A stretch of 64,000 bases of DNA from contig JAETRR010000018.1 of assembly GCA_021770065.1 (NCBI GenBank), positions 1 through 64,000 on the forward strand. The letters run 5' to 3'. The notes beneath the pieces are model-generated. The model did no database searches, had not been told where the DNA came from, and saw only the letters and a list, made by a program, of their open reading frames with translations. The translations under genes and the position numbers were made by a program. Positions 17,498 to 26,474 of this stretch are shown here, piece by piece (the first letter of the stretch is position 1; each line of letters begins with the position of its first letter). The DNA is from Lachnoclostridium sp. Its GTDB lineage: Bacteria > Bacillota > Clostridia > Lachnospirales > Lachnospiraceae.

Positions 17498-18553
17498 ATG
17501 GCAGGAAATATAAAAGAAATTGCAAGGCTTGCAAATGTTTCCAGAGGAACGGTTGACAGGGTGCTGCACGATCGATATGGGGTAAGCGAAGAGGCAAGAA
17601 GGAAAGTAAATGAGGTTATCAAGGAATTGAATTATCAGCCCAATGTTGTGGCAAAGGCTTTACAGAGCCTGCAGAGCCCCATCACATTAGGAGTAGTTCT
17701 GCCGCCCTCCAATATTGAATTTTTCCATGAAGTAGCCCGGGGGTTCCAGACAGGCGCGGAGAACTACAAATCCTACGGTGTAACCGTGCTTCAAGAGGTG
17801 CTGGAGGTCTATGATGTCTGCCATTGGAAAAAGGCTGTGGAACGGCTGCTTGAAAAGGATATTAAAGGCTTGATAACAATAGGAATTGATACACCGGAGG
17901 CGTGCGAATATTTGGAGCGGATGCCCCAGAGGCCGGATGTGGTGATTTATAATACAGATTTGGATTTTGACGGCAAGATCTGTTTTGTGGGCCAGGACAA
18001 CTATGCTTCCGGAAAAGCGGCCGGAAGCTTGATGGGGCGGATTATGAAGCAGCAGGGGAAGATATTTACAGTTATGGCGCCGCTGTCGAAGCAGGCAGGT
18101 ATACTGAGATACCAGGGATTTCAAGAAAGCATCCAAAAGCAGAACGGCACCCTGGAGCTGATGGAGCCTGTAATCACAGGCGAAAATCTGGACTATACAT
18201 ATAAGGTGGTCAAAGAAGCACTGGAGAAGCATTCGGATATCAGCGGGGTATTTATCAACGATTCCACGGTAATCGCGGCGGCGGACGCCATCGAAGAGTC
18301 GGGGAGAGGCAATGAGATTTCGGTTATTTCCTTTGACTTGTACAGCCGGATTCATACTTATCTGGATAAAGGAATCATCGACTATACCATTACCCAGGAG
18401 CCCTTTTACCAGGGATATATACCGATACAGATTCTCTACGAAAAGATTGTCATGGGTAAGATGCCCAAGCGGAAAAATTATTATACCATGATTGATATTC
18501 GGTGCAAAGAAAATCAGTATTACGAAAATATCAGCACTTTTTATGAAAGCTGA
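17498..18553 (+). CDS. LacI-family transcriptional regulator
   Basis: The 351-residue protein has the LacI helix-turn-helix at the N-terminus (IKEIARLANVSRGTVDRVLH, residues 5-24) and a ribose-binding-protein-like sensor domain (LGVVLPPSNIEFFHEVARGF, GLITIGIDTP, VFINDSTVIAAADAIEE). The 'GTVDRVLHDR' helix is typical of clostridial regulators placed next to ribose-type ABC operons. It sits directly upstream of a CUT2 permease, and a perfect 14-bp palindrome in between is the likely operator, so it probably represses the 18.6-23.7 kb operon until its sugar binds. Confidence 0.92.
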   Translation: MAGNIKEIARLANVSRGTVDRVLHDRYGVSEEARRKVNEVIKELNYQPNVVAKALQSLQSPITLGVVLPPSNIEFFHEVARGFQTGAENYKSYGVTVLQEVLEVYDVCHWKKAVERLLEKDIKGLITIGIDTPEACEYLERMPQRPDVVIYNTDLDFDGKICFVGQDNYASGKAAGSLMGRIMKQQGKIFTVMAPLSKQAGILRYQGFQESIQKQNGTLELMEPVITGENLDYTYKVVKEALEKHSDISGVFINDSTVIAAADAIEESGRGNEISVISFDLYSRIHTYLDKGIIDYTITQEPFYQGYIPIQILYEKIVMGKMPKRKNYYTMIDIRCKENQYYENISTFYES

Positions 18554-18579
18554 AAAGAAGAAATTTGTTTTAACTTATT

Positions 18580-18593
18580 TTTTGTGCACAAAA
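18580..18593. promoter_or_regulatory. Palindromic LacI-type operator
   Basis: TTTTGTGCACAAAA is a perfect 14-bp palindrome with the central CpG-free dyad typical of LacI/GalR-like sites, 29 bases before the permease start. A related TTGTGCACAA occurs at 43363-43372 in front of another binding-protein gene. Confidence 0.6.
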
Positions 18594-18621
18594 CCGTGCC
18601 CGAGCACAGAAGGAGGAAAAA

Positions 18622-19581
18622 ATGAAAGACAGGGTAGGAAAATTAAAGGCGGTAACAGGAAGAACTGAGTTCAGCGTATTTTTAGGGCTTCTTTTATTGA
18701 CGGTTGCTATGAGTATAGCCAGTCCCTTTTTCCTAAAAACATCAAATATTTTTAATGTGTTGAGCCAGATTTCAAGATATGGAATTATCTCAGTGGGAAT
18801 GGCGCTGGTAATTATTACAGGAGGAATTGATCTCTCCGTAGGCTATGTGGTTGGATTGTGCGCCTGCGTTGCAGCGTGGCTTACCTCACAGGCACATCTT
18901 CCGTGGCCGGCGGTACTGTTACTGGTGCTGCTTTTAGGAACCGTAATCGGAACGGTAAACGGCCTGCTGGTAACAAAGATGAAGCTGGTGCCTTTTATCG
19001 TAACCTTAGCAACAGGAAAAATTTTATCAGGATGCACGCTGCTGCTGACAAAAGGAATGCCGATAAGCTTTGAATCTTCTCTGGCGTGGCTGGGAAGCGG
19101 ATACATTGGCCCGATTCCCGTCTGTGTAATCATTATGTTTCTGGTTATTATAGGAGGCAGTGTTTTTGCACAGTGCACCCTGACGGGGCGCAATATCTAC
19201 GCAGTCGGAAACAATGAGAGGACGGCGGAGCTGTCGGGAATTAAAGTAAAAAAGCTGAAATGCTCGGTATATATCATCACCAGCCTTCTCTCTGCGCTGT
19301 GCGGTATTATTGTAGCGGGAAATCTGTACAGCTCGGATGCATCGCTTGGTATTGGCTACGAGACGGATATTATTGCCGCTGTAGTAATCGGCGGAGTGTC
19401 AATGAGCGGCGGTGAGGGAACGGTATGGGGCTCTCTCATTGGAGCAGCTATTATGGGAATATTAAAGAATGCCTTTGTTCTTCTGAACATTTCCTCCTAC
19501 TGGCAGTCCGTTGTAATAGGAATTGTAATTATTGTAGCTGTAGCACTGGATGTGCTTAGAGTGAATAAAAAAGAAAAGTAA
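18622..19581 (+). CDS. CUT2 sugar ABC transporter permease (RbsC-like)
   Basis: The 319-residue hydrophobic protein has about eight to ten membrane helices and the RbsC family marks: GMALVIITGGIDLSVGYVVG, GLLVTKMKLVPFIVTLATGK, GRNIYAVGNNERTAELSGIK and IAAVVIGGVSMSGGEGTVWG. It forms the membrane channel of a ribose/xylose-type importer. Ribosome site AAGGAGG. Unusually the permease comes first, with binding protein and ATPase after it, and 185 bases with a hairpin separate it from the binding protein. Confidence 0.93.
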   Translation: MKDRVGKLKAVTGRTEFSVFLGLLLLTVAMSIASPFFLKTSNIFNVLSQISRYGIISVGMALVIITGGIDLSVGYVVGLCACVAAWLTSQAHLPWPAVLLLVLLLGTVIGTVNGLLVTKMKLVPFIVTLATGKILSGCTLLLTKGMPISFESSLAWLGSGYIGPIPVCVIIMFLVIIGGSVFAQCTLTGRNIYAVGNNERTAELSGIKVKKLKCSVYIITSLLSALCGIIVAGNLYSSDASLGIGYETDIIAAVVIGGVSMSGGEGTVWGSLIGAAIMGILKNAFVLLNISSYWQSVVIGIVIIVAVALDVLRVNKKEK

Positions 19582-19611
19582 AGGAGAGGACGGGATTGAA
19601 AATAAGAAACA

Positions 19612-19638
19612 GGGAGTACCCATTCCCTTATCGGTACC
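19612..19638 (+). terminator. Hairpin between permease and binding protein
   Basis: GGGAGTACC and GGTACCCC flank an 11-base loop with a single bulge. No strong T-run follows, so it may attenuate or process the message rather than end it. Confidence 0.4.
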
Positions 19639-19766
19639 CCAAATAAACCGTTTTTAAGACGGATTTGAAAATTGAATATTAGAAATGAGAGTAAAAGGAA
19701 ATCAACTCTAAGAAACCATTTACATAATATTTGGCGCTGATGCGTAGTGAAAGGAACGGAATAATT

Positions 19767-20879
19767 ATGAAAAAGCGATTATTGAACGTAATTTTAGCAG
19801 CAGTTTTGGCATTTGGCCTGGTTGGATGTGGATCCGGAAGCAGTCCGGCTGCAGCGGAGCCTTCTAAGGACACAGCAGAGGAAAGCACAGAAGAGCCGTC
19901 AGAAGAAGCCGCAGATGTGAGCACCCAGGAAGAGGCGGCTGACACGGATGCCGGTGAGACGGCGGATGCTCCCAAGTTCAATTATGAACCCAAGAAAAAT
20001 GATACGGGAAATGAATTTAGAATTGCGGCATTAACCGTACAGAATAATCCCTTCTGGGTAGACGTAACAAAGGGAATCGAGGCTGCACAGGCATTTTTAG
20101 CAGGCGGCGACTACAATACAACAGTTGATTTGATTACTGTTGATGATTTTGACGGACAGGTATTTGCCGAGACAATCGACACCTGTATTGTAAAAGGCTA
20201 TGATGCCATCACGACAGTAGGTGTTTCCGATGCAATTGTGCCGGCGATTAACAAGGCGACACAGGCAGGCATCCCCGTTTATGTATTTAACAGTGATACG
20301 GAAAAGGAATCAGACAGAGTTGCCTTTGTGGGACAGGATCTGTATGCGGCAGGCGGCGTGGCTGCAGATACCGCAGCGGCCTTAATCGGTGAAAAAGGAA
20401 AGGTAGGTATCATCACCGGGCTTTACAGTGTAAATGCCCACGAGCTGAGACGCCATGGAATTGAAGATACCATAAATGAAAAATATCCGGATATTGAGAT
20501 TGTCGGCACCACAGAAAACCACGATTCCGCCGATGAAGCATATACACAGACAAAAGATTTTATTACCGGAAATCCGGACCTGTCCGCAATACTGGTAACG
20601 GCAGGAGGACCTCACGGAGCAGCGAAGGCAATTGAAGAGCTGGGAGTGCAGGATCAGGTGAAACTGGTCTGCTTCGATACTACCACAGAGATTGTCAGCT
20701 ATGTAAAGAAGGGAATTATCAACGGTACAGTAAGCCAGGATCCCTTCGGACAGGGAGCAGATCCCATTATACTTGCATATAATCAGCTTGTGACAGGAGA
20801 AACAGAGGTTACAGGAAATGCATTTACAAAAATGGATGTAATAACACCGGACAATGTCAATGAATTATTTCCGGAATAA
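19767..20879 (+). CDS. Sugar ABC transporter substrate-binding lipoprotein (RbsB-like)
   Basis: The 370-residue product starts at ATG 19767 (AAAGGAA upstream; the longer frame from 19731 lacks a site). A signal peptide ends in the lipobox LVGCGSG. A 50-residue acidic Glu/Ala/Thr linker follows, then the type-1 periplasmic-binding domain (FRIAALTVQNNPFWVDVTKG, GVSDAIVPAINKATQAGIPV, VTAGGPHGAAKAIEELG, GTVSQDPFGQGADPI). It captures sugar outside the cell for the permease and ATPase on either side. The substrate cannot be told from sequence alone. Confidence 0.92.
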   Translation: MKKRLLNVILAAVLAFGLVGCGSGSSPAAAEPSKDTAEESTEEPSEEAADVSTQEEAADTDAGETADAPKFNYEPKKNDTGNEFRIAALTVQNNPFWVDVTKGIEAAQAFLAGGDYNTTVDLITVDDFDGQVFAETIDTCIVKGYDAITTVGVSDAIVPAINKATQAGIPVYVFNSDTEKESDRVAFVGQDLYAAGGVAADTAAALIGEKGKVGIITGLYSVNAHELRRHGIEDTINEKYPDIEIVGTTENHDSADEAYTQTKDFITGNPDLSAILVTAGGPHGAAKAIEELGVQDQVKLVCFDTTTEIVSYVKKGIINGTVSQDPFGQGADPIILAYNQLVTGETEVTGNAFTKMDVITPDNVNELFPE

Positions 20880-20903
20880 GTAAGACTGGAAAAGGAGAAT
20901 ACA

Positions 20904-22418
20904 ATGGGAGATTCCGTAATTTGTGAATTGCAGAATATTACGAAGCGGTTCCCGGGTGTTGTTGCATTGGATCAAGTAAATCTTTCCATTAAAAAGGGAG
21001 AGATTCTGGCAATCGTCGGAGAAAACGGAGCAGGGAAATCTACGCTGATGAATATTTTGTCTGGAGTGTTCCCTCCTTCCGAGGGCAGGATTTTATATGA
21101 AGGCCAGGAAAGGCGCTTCTCTCATACGAGAGAAGCGCAGGAACTGGGAATTGCCATGATTCATCAAGAGCTGTCCCTTTCCAATGCCCTGAGTATAGCC
21201 GAAAACATTTTTCAAGGAAGGCTGCCCAAAAAGGCAACCGGTCTGATTGATAAAAAGAAGCTCTTTCAAGACAGCCAGAAGCTTCTTGAGCAGGTAGGGC
21301 TTGGCGGTGTGGATGTAAAAACCCTTGTGAGGGACATAAACGCTTCCCAACAGCAGCAGGTGGAGATTGCGAAGGCATTATCCTTACATGCTAAGCTGCT
21401 GATTTTGGATGAGCCTACGTCTGCGCTGACTCCTGCGGAAGCCAATGTCCTTCACGGTGTGATGGGTAAGCTGCGGGAAGAAGGAATCACGATGCTTTAT
21501 ATTTCCCACAAGCTGGATGAGATTATGAAAATAAGTGACAGAATTGCGGTATTTCGGGACGGCAGGTATATAGAGACGCTTATTACAAAGGATACCACAG
21601 TGGAACGGATGATCTCATTGATGGTTGGAAGAGAAAACAGCGCTGCATATACCAGGGCAAGGTATATGTCAGAAGAGGATTACAATTCCCGTCCGGTTGT
21701 AATGGAAGTGAAAAACATGACAGTGCACAAAAAGGTACAGGATGTCAGCTTCAAATTGTACCAAGGGGAAATACTGGGAATCACCGGACTTGTGGGAGCC
21801 GGACGGACAGAGCTTTTACAGGCTGTCTTCGGTGCGGACAAAAGAGAGCATGGAGAGGTTTACATAGAAGGAAAAGAGATCAAAATAAAGCATCCGTCGG
21901 ATGCAATTAAAAGCGGAATGGGACTTGTACCGGAAGGAAGAAAGGCACAGGGACTGTTTTTGGAGATGAACGTTAGAGAAAATATGTCCATAGTAAATCT
22001 GAAAGATCAGATTTCCGGCTTCCGTCTCATCCGCAGACAGGAAGAAAGAAAAAAGGTAACAGAATTCAATAACAGGCTTCGTGTAAAGACCCCGTCGCTG
22101 GAACAAAAAATAGTGAACCTGTCCGGCGGAAACCAGCAGAAGGTGATTATCGCAAGATGGTTAATGAATAATCCGAAGTTTTTATTTTTGGATGAGCCCA
22201 CTCAGGGGATCGATATCGGTGCTAAAACAGAGATTTATGACATCATCCATGAATTATCGGAGAACGGAATGAGCGTCATTGTAGTGTCCAGTGAAATGCA
22301 GGAGATTATGTCTCTGTGTGACCGGGTTATCGTTATGTACGAAGGAAAGGTTTCCGGAGAGCTGATACATTCTGATTTTGAAGAAGAAAAATTAATGACG
22401 TTTATGTCTGGAAAATAG
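20904..22418 (+). CDS. Sugar ABC transporter ATPase (RbsA-like, two nucleotide-binding domains)
   Basis: The 504-residue ATPase has two complete half-sites: first Walker [10 protein letters not shown] (about 39-47), Q-loop IHQELSL, signature-like INASQQQQVEIAKAL, Walker B LLILDEPTSAL and H-loop YISHKLDE. The second domain has the degenerate GLVGAGRTEL, signature [14 protein letters not shown] and FLFLDEPTQGIDIGAK, as usual for CUT2 ATPases. It follows the binding protein by 24 bases and powers sugar uptake. Confidence 0.95.
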   Translation: MGDSVICELQNITKRFPGVVALDQVNLSIKKGEILAIVGENGAGKSTLMNILSGVFPPSEGRILYEGQERRFSHTREAQELGIAMIHQELSLSNALSIAENIFQGRLPKKATGLIDKKKLFQDSQKLLEQVGLGGVDVKTLVRDINASQQQQVEIAKALSLHAKLLILDEPTSALTPAEANVLHGVMGKLREEGITMLYISHKLDEIMKISDRIAVFRDGRYIETLITKDTTVERMISLMVGRENSAAYTRARYMSEEDYNSRPVVMEVKNMTVHKKVQDVSFKLYQGEILGITGLVGAGRTELLQAVFGADKREHGEVYIEGKEIKIKHPSDAIKSGMGLVPEGRKAQGLFLEMNVRENMSIVNLKDQISGFRLIRRQEERKKVTEFNNRLRVKTPSLEQKIVNLSGGNQQKVIIARWLMNNPKFLFLDEPTQGIDIGAKTEIYDIIHELSENGMSVIVVSSEMQEIMSLCDRVIVMYEGKVSGELIHSDFEEEKLMTFMSGK

Positions 22419-22430
22419 GAGGGCAAAATA

Positions 22431-23699
22431 TTGACATCCAGAGAGCGGTTAATAAAAACATTGAATCATGAAGAGCCGGATAAGGTAGTTGTAGATTTGG
22501 GTTCCACTGCTATTACCGGAATCAATGCCAATGCATTGGCAAAATTGAGGAAAGCGCTGAAGCTGGAAGACAGAAAAATAAAAATCAACGAACCGCTGCA
22601 GCTTTTGGGAATGGTGGAAGAGGACGTAAGACAAGCGCTCCATATTGACGTCGTAGATATCACCAACAACTACAACATGTTTGGGTTTGAAAATAAAGAC
22701 TGGAAGCCCTGGACGCTGCAGTCGGGTCTTGAGGTAGAGGTACCGGGAGATTTTAATACAACCGTTGGAGAAAAAGGAGAGACTTATCTGTATCCCCAGG
22801 GAGATTTGAGCGCGGCCCCTTCTGCCGTTATGCCCAAAAACGGATTTTTCTTTGATAACATTGAAAGAGGCAGCATTCCCTTTGACGAGGATACCACAGG
22901 CGCCAGAGAGCATTTTAAGGATGACTACGGGCTCTTGACAGATGAGCAGTTAAGATATATAGAGGATAGATGCAGCTATTTTTATAACAATACAGAGTAC
23001 GGAATGATCGGCGGAGGAGCCCTTGCGGGCTTCGGGGATTTTGCGATTATTCCAGGCCCCAATGTAAAGAATCCTACAGGAATCCGTTCCTTGACGGACT
23101 TTATGATGGCGCATATGATCTGCCCGGACTATATTCACGAATTATTTGAGATGCAGTTAGAGGTGGGGCTTGAGAATGCGAAGCGCTTCTATCAGGCTGT
23201 GGGCAACAAGATTCAGGCAATCGTTATTTCCGGTACGGATTTTGGAACACAGAACGGGCCGTTTATGTCCCTGGACAGCTACAGGGAATTCTACAAGCCC
23301 TATCATAAAAAAATGAATGACTGGGTTCATCAGAATACCGAATGGAAAACCTTTTATCATTCATGCGGAGCGGTTATGGACTTTATTCCCGATTTTTATG
23401 AAGCAGGAATTGATATTCTGAATCCAGTGCAGCTTTCAGCGGCCGGCATGGACGGAAAAGTATTAAAGGAGCAGTGGGGAGATAAATTTACCTTCTGGGG
23501 AGGAGGAGTCGATACCCAGAAAACATTCCCCTTTGGTACGCCGGAGGAGATATACGCCGAAGTAACAGAGCGTCTGGAGCTGCTCACAAAAGGGGGCGGA
23601 TATGTTTTCAATCCCGTACACAATATACAGGGGCAGACACCGGCAGAAAATATGCTGGCAATGTTTAAAGCTATTGAGGATTTTAACGCAAAACGGTGA
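22431..23699 (+). CDS. Uroporphyrinogen-decarboxylase-family (MtaA/HemE-like) protein
   Basis: The 422-residue protein begins at TTG 22431, 8 bases after AGGAGGG. It shares the HemE/MtaA TIM-barrel layout: TSRERLIKTLNHEEPDKVVV at the N-terminus, MMAHMICPDYIHELFEMQLE, FYHSCGAVMDFIPDFYEAGI and GGGVDTQKTFPFGTPEEIYA. Members act as decarboxylases or corrinoid/CoM methyltransferases. Proteins of this subgroup recur in clostridial sugar operons, where their reaction is not known. The position only 12 bases after the ATPase implies a role tied to the transported compound, but I assign no reaction. Confidence 0.82.
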   Translation: MTSRERLIKTLNHEEPDKVVVDLGSTAITGINANALAKLRKALKLEDRKIKINEPLQLLGMVEEDVRQALHIDVVDITNNYNMFGFENKDWKPWTLQSGLEVEVPGDFNTTVGEKGETYLYPQGDLSAAPSAVMPKNGFFFDNIERGSIPFDEDTTGAREHFKDDYGLLTDEQLRYIEDRCSYFYNNTEYGMIGGGALAGFGDFAIIPGPNVKNPTGIRSLTDFMMAHMICPDYIHELFEMQLEVGLENAKRFYQAVGNKIQAIVISGTDFGTQNGPFMSLDSYREFYKPYHKKMNDWVHQNTEWKTFYHSCGAVMDFIPDFYEAGIDILNPVQLSAAGMDGKVLKEQWGDKFTFWGGGVDTQKTFPFGTPEEIYAEVTERLELLTKGGGYVFNPVHNIQGQTPAENMLAMFKAIEDFNAKR

Positions 23700-23723
23700 G
23701 GCTGCAAAAAACAAAGGGCAGCC
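23700..23723 (+). terminator. GGCTGC hairpin after the UroD-family gene
   Basis: GGCTGC (23700-23705) and GCAGCC (23718-23723) directly follow the stop codon, with a purine-rich loop. Confidence 0.5.
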
Positions 23724-23750
23724 GGGAAGAGTTATAGTGAAAAGGTGGCT

Positions 23751-23770
23751 GTCGGGAAATATTTCCCGAC
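23751..23770. repeat. Perfect 20-bp palindrome
   Basis: GTCGGGAAATATTTCCCGAC is a perfect palindrome without loop. No T-run follows. It may be a protein-binding site or the remains of a hairpin like the one at 57670. Confidence 0.6.
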
Positions 23771-23806
23771 CAATGTCAATAAGTTAAGTGAAGAGCAGAC
23801 GCTCTC

Positions 23807-23850
23807 AAAGAGTAGTTTATACACCAAAACGTATAACCTACTCTTTTTTT
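23807..23850 (+). terminator. Strong intrinsic terminator
   Basis: AAAGAGTAGTTTATAC (23807-23822) pairs with GTATAACCTACTCTTT (23831-23846) with one mismatch, followed by a T-run to 23850. Confidence 0.88.
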
Positions 23851-23863
23851 GTAATAAATTGAT

Positions 23864-24040
23864 ATGTTTCCGATTATGCTGTCCGTGGGACTGTCACAGG
23901 GAGTTGCCCCGCTGATCGGATTTTACTATGGAGCGAAACAGAGAAAACGTCTGCAGGCGGCCATGAGAATCAGCATCCTTTACGGAATGGCCCTGGGAGA
24001 ATCATGGCGTCTCAATCACATACAGGGACGGAAGAAGTAA
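23864..24040 (+). pseudogene. Fragment of a MATE-family efflux transporter
   Basis: A 58-codon open frame reads MFPIMLSVGLSQGVAPLIGF then YYGAKQRKRLQAAMRISILY. This matches the region of MATE multidrug transporters around the conserved 'GLSQGxxPLIGYNYGA' loop. Neither the N-terminal nor the C-terminal helices remain. The last 13 codons do not fit the family, and there is no ribosome site. It is a relic, implying deletion of a transporter gene between the sugar operons. Confidence 0.65.
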
Positions 24041-24245
24041 AAATAGCAAATTAGTCCACCTAAAAACGTAAATGAAAGAACATGTGCCTGTCAATAATGC
24101 GATATATTGGTTTTATCAAAATTAATTCGAAACAGCAATACCCCCTTTAGTGCAAAAGGAGTTGCGGACGCATATGCTGCCGGAAATATTTCTGGAAATA
24201 AGGTACTGTATGAGGTATTGCCAAACGAAGAATGGAGGAAGCAAT

Positions 24246-25280
24246 ATGTCAAAATTCAAATTTTCAGTAGGCCCATGGAACGTACATACAGGAGCAGATT
24301 CCTACGGCCCCGAAACCAGAAAGGATATTCCCTTCGAGGAGAAGGTAAAGAAATTCGCCGAGCTGGGCTTTTCCGCCATCCAATTCCACGATGACGACGC
24401 AGTTCCCAACATCAACGATTACACGGAAGAAGAGATCAAAGAAAAAGCCCGTGAGCTGAAAAAGCTTCTGGACAAATACAACATGGCCGCAGAGTTTGTA
24501 GCACCCAGGCTTTGGATGGACGGACACACCATCGACGGCGGTTTTATGAGCACTTCGGCGGAGGATCGGGAGTATGCCATGTGGCGTGCCTTCCGCTCCA
24601 TTGATATTGCGAATGAGCTTGGCTGCGATATGATTGTCCTCTGGCTTGCAAGAGAGGGAACGCTCTGCGCCGAATCCAAATCTCCCGTATGGGCGACGAA
24701 AATGCTCATCGAGGCCATTAACAAGATGCTGGAATACGATCCGAAGATCCGCGTCTGCATCGAGCCGAAGCCCAATGAGCCCATTGACCGCAGCATCTGC
24801 GGAACTATGGGGCATGTAATGGCCGTATCCGCAGCAACCATCGATCCCTCCAGAGTAGGCGGCAACTTAGAGAGCGCCCACGCTGTACTGGCAGGTCTGG
24901 ATCCGACTCACGAGATCGGTTTTGCAATGGCTATGGGCAAGCTGATGACCGTACATCTGAACGACCAGAACGGCATGAAGTACGACCAGGATAAGTCCTT
25001 CGGCGTAGAGAATTTACGATCCGCTTTCAACCAGGTAAAGGTATTGAAGGAGAACGGCTACGGCGATCACGGCGAGTACGTGGGCCTGGACGTAAAGGCT
25101 ATGCGCACCACCACGGATGCGGACAGCTATAAGCACCTGGAAAACAGCTTGAAGATTTTCAAGGCGCTGGAGGCAAAGGTAGACAGGTTTGACTACGATT
25201 TCCAGAAGAAATGCGTGGAGAACAGGGACTTTGAAGGTCTTGAGATGTATGTGATGAATCTGTTAATGGGAATAGAGTAG
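24246..25280 (+). CDS. Xylose-isomerase-like TIM-barrel protein (actinobacterial class I type)
   Basis: From ATG 24246 (GGAGGAAG) the protein has 344 residues. It resembles class I xylose isomerases: FSVGPWNVHTGADSYGPETR near the start, the catalytic FHDDD (H48, D51), EPKP with metal ligand E173 and catalytic K175, GHVMAVSAATID, and HLNDQNGMKYDQDKSFG. These residues bind two divalent metals and move the carbonyl between C1 and C2. It is shorter than the Streptomyces enzymes (about 388 aa), so the sugar may be xylose or another aldose. The following genes (dehydrogenase, epimerase, kinase) suggest one catabolic row. Confidence 0.83.
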   Translation: MSKFKFSVGPWNVHTGADSYGPETRKDIPFEEKVKKFAELGFSAIQFHDDDAVPNINDYTEEEIKEKARELKKLLDKYNMAAEFVAPRLWMDGHTIDGGFMSTSAEDREYAMWRAFRSIDIANELGCDMIVLWLAREGTLCAESKSPVWATKMLIEAINKMLEYDPKIRVCIEPKPNEPIDRSICGTMGHVMAVSAATIDPSRVGGNLESAHAVLAGLDPTHEIGFAMAMGKLMTVHLNDQNGMKYDQDKSFGVENLRSAFNQVKVLKENGYGDHGEYVGLDVKAMRTTTDADSYKHLENSLKIFKALEAKVDRFDYDFQKKCVENRDFEGLEMYVMNLLMGIE

Positions 25281-25320
25281 TACTGTTGCTGAGCAGTAAA
25301 TTTAAACAGGAGGTGTTTAT

Positions 25321-26457
25321 ATGGCAAAGCTGCGTTATGGAATGGTAGGCGGAGGCCCCGGAGCGTTTATTGGTGAGGCCCACCGGAAGGCAATCAGTCT
25401 GGACGGCACTGCAGAGCTTGCTGCAGGATGCTTTTCCAGAAATCCCGAAAAGACGGCGGAACAGGGAGCAGTCTTAGGAATTGCCCCGGACAGATGCTAC
25501 AAAAATTATGGGGAAATGGCTGCAGCGGAAGCAGCCCGAGAGGACGGCATTGATTTTGTGGTTGTGGTTACCCCCAACAATACCCACTACGAGATTTCCA
25601 AAGCCTTTTTGGAGGCAGGTATTCATGTGGCCTGCGACAAGCCTTTGGTGACAACATCTGCCGAAGCAGAAGAATTAAAGAAAATTGCCGATGAAAAGGG
25701 ACTTCTTTTTATGGTTACTTACACTTATACCGGCCATGTAACCATGAAGTTTATGAGAGATCTTGTAGCCCGGGGCGAGATTGGCACCGTCCGCACTGTT
25801 ATGGCAGAATATCCCCAGGGATGGCTGTACAATGAAAACGACTGGGGAGGCAAACAGGGTGAGTGGCGCTGCGACCCGGCCCAGTCCGGAAAAGTCAACT
25901 GCCTGGGAGATTTAGGCACCCATGTGGAAAATGCAGTGGCAGTCGTTACCGGATTAAAGATAAAAAGAGTTCTGGCCAAAATGGATGTGGTTGTGCCCGG
26001 AAGAAAGCTGGACGACAACGATCAGGTTCTGGTAGAATATGAGGGAGGGGCGACGGGAGTCAACTGGACCAGCCAGTTTGCAATTGGATGTGACAACAGC
26101 CTGCGCCTGCGCATTTACGGCTCCAAGGGCTCGCTGCTCTGGTTCCAGGAATCACCGGAGGAGGTTACCTTGATCCATGAGGACGGAATCCCCCGGATCA
26201 TTAAGCGCGGCTACGGGGCCGTGACGCCCAATGCCGCAAAGTACGGCAGGCTTCCCTCCGGACACACAGAAGGCTGGCTGGAAGCTATGGGAAATCTGTA
26301 TGACAGCTTCGGCGCCTGCGTACAGGCCAAAAAGGACGGAAGCTTTGAAGCGGAAATGATTGATTATCCCACCATTGAGGAAGGAATTGCCGGTCTGAAA
26401 TACGTGGAGGCATGTCTTGAAAGCAATGAAAAGGGAAATGTCTGGGTGACACTGTAG
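25321..26457 (+). CDS. Gfo/Idh/MocA-family NAD(P)-dependent sugar dehydrogenase
   Basis: The 378-residue protein has an N-terminal Rossmann fold (YGMVGGGPGAFIGEAHRKAI, residues 5-24) and the family motif CDKPL (VACDKPLVTTSAEAEEL), with a C-terminal dehydrogenase domain containing GDLGTHVENAVAVVTG, whose H acts in catalysis in relatives. Members oxidise or reduce sugars and cyclitols. It is 40 bases after the isomerase-like gene, with an AGGAGG site, and 17 bases before a TIM-barrel epimerase, in an arrangement like inositol-type or keto-sugar pathways. Substrate unknown. Confidence 0.88.
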   Translation: MAKLRYGMVGGGPGAFIGEAHRKAISLDGTAELAAGCFSRNPEKTAEQGAVLGIAPDRCYKNYGEMAAAEAAREDGIDFVVVVTPNNTHYEISKAFLEAGIHVACDKPLVTTSAEAEELKKIADEKGLLFMVTYTYTGHVTMKFMRDLVARGEIGTVRTVMAEYPQGWLYNENDWGGKQGEWRCDPAQSGKVNCLGDLGTHVENAVAVVTGLKIKRVLAKMDVVVPGRKLDDNDQVLVEYEGGATGVNWTSQFAIGCDNSLRLRIYGSKGSLLWFQESPEEVTLIHEDGIPRIIKRGYGAVTPNAAKYGRLPSGHTEGWLEAMGNLYDSFGACVQAKKDGSFEAEMIDYPTIEEGIAGLKYVEACLESNEKGNVWVTL

Positions 26458-26474
26458 AAAAGGAGGTATTTATC

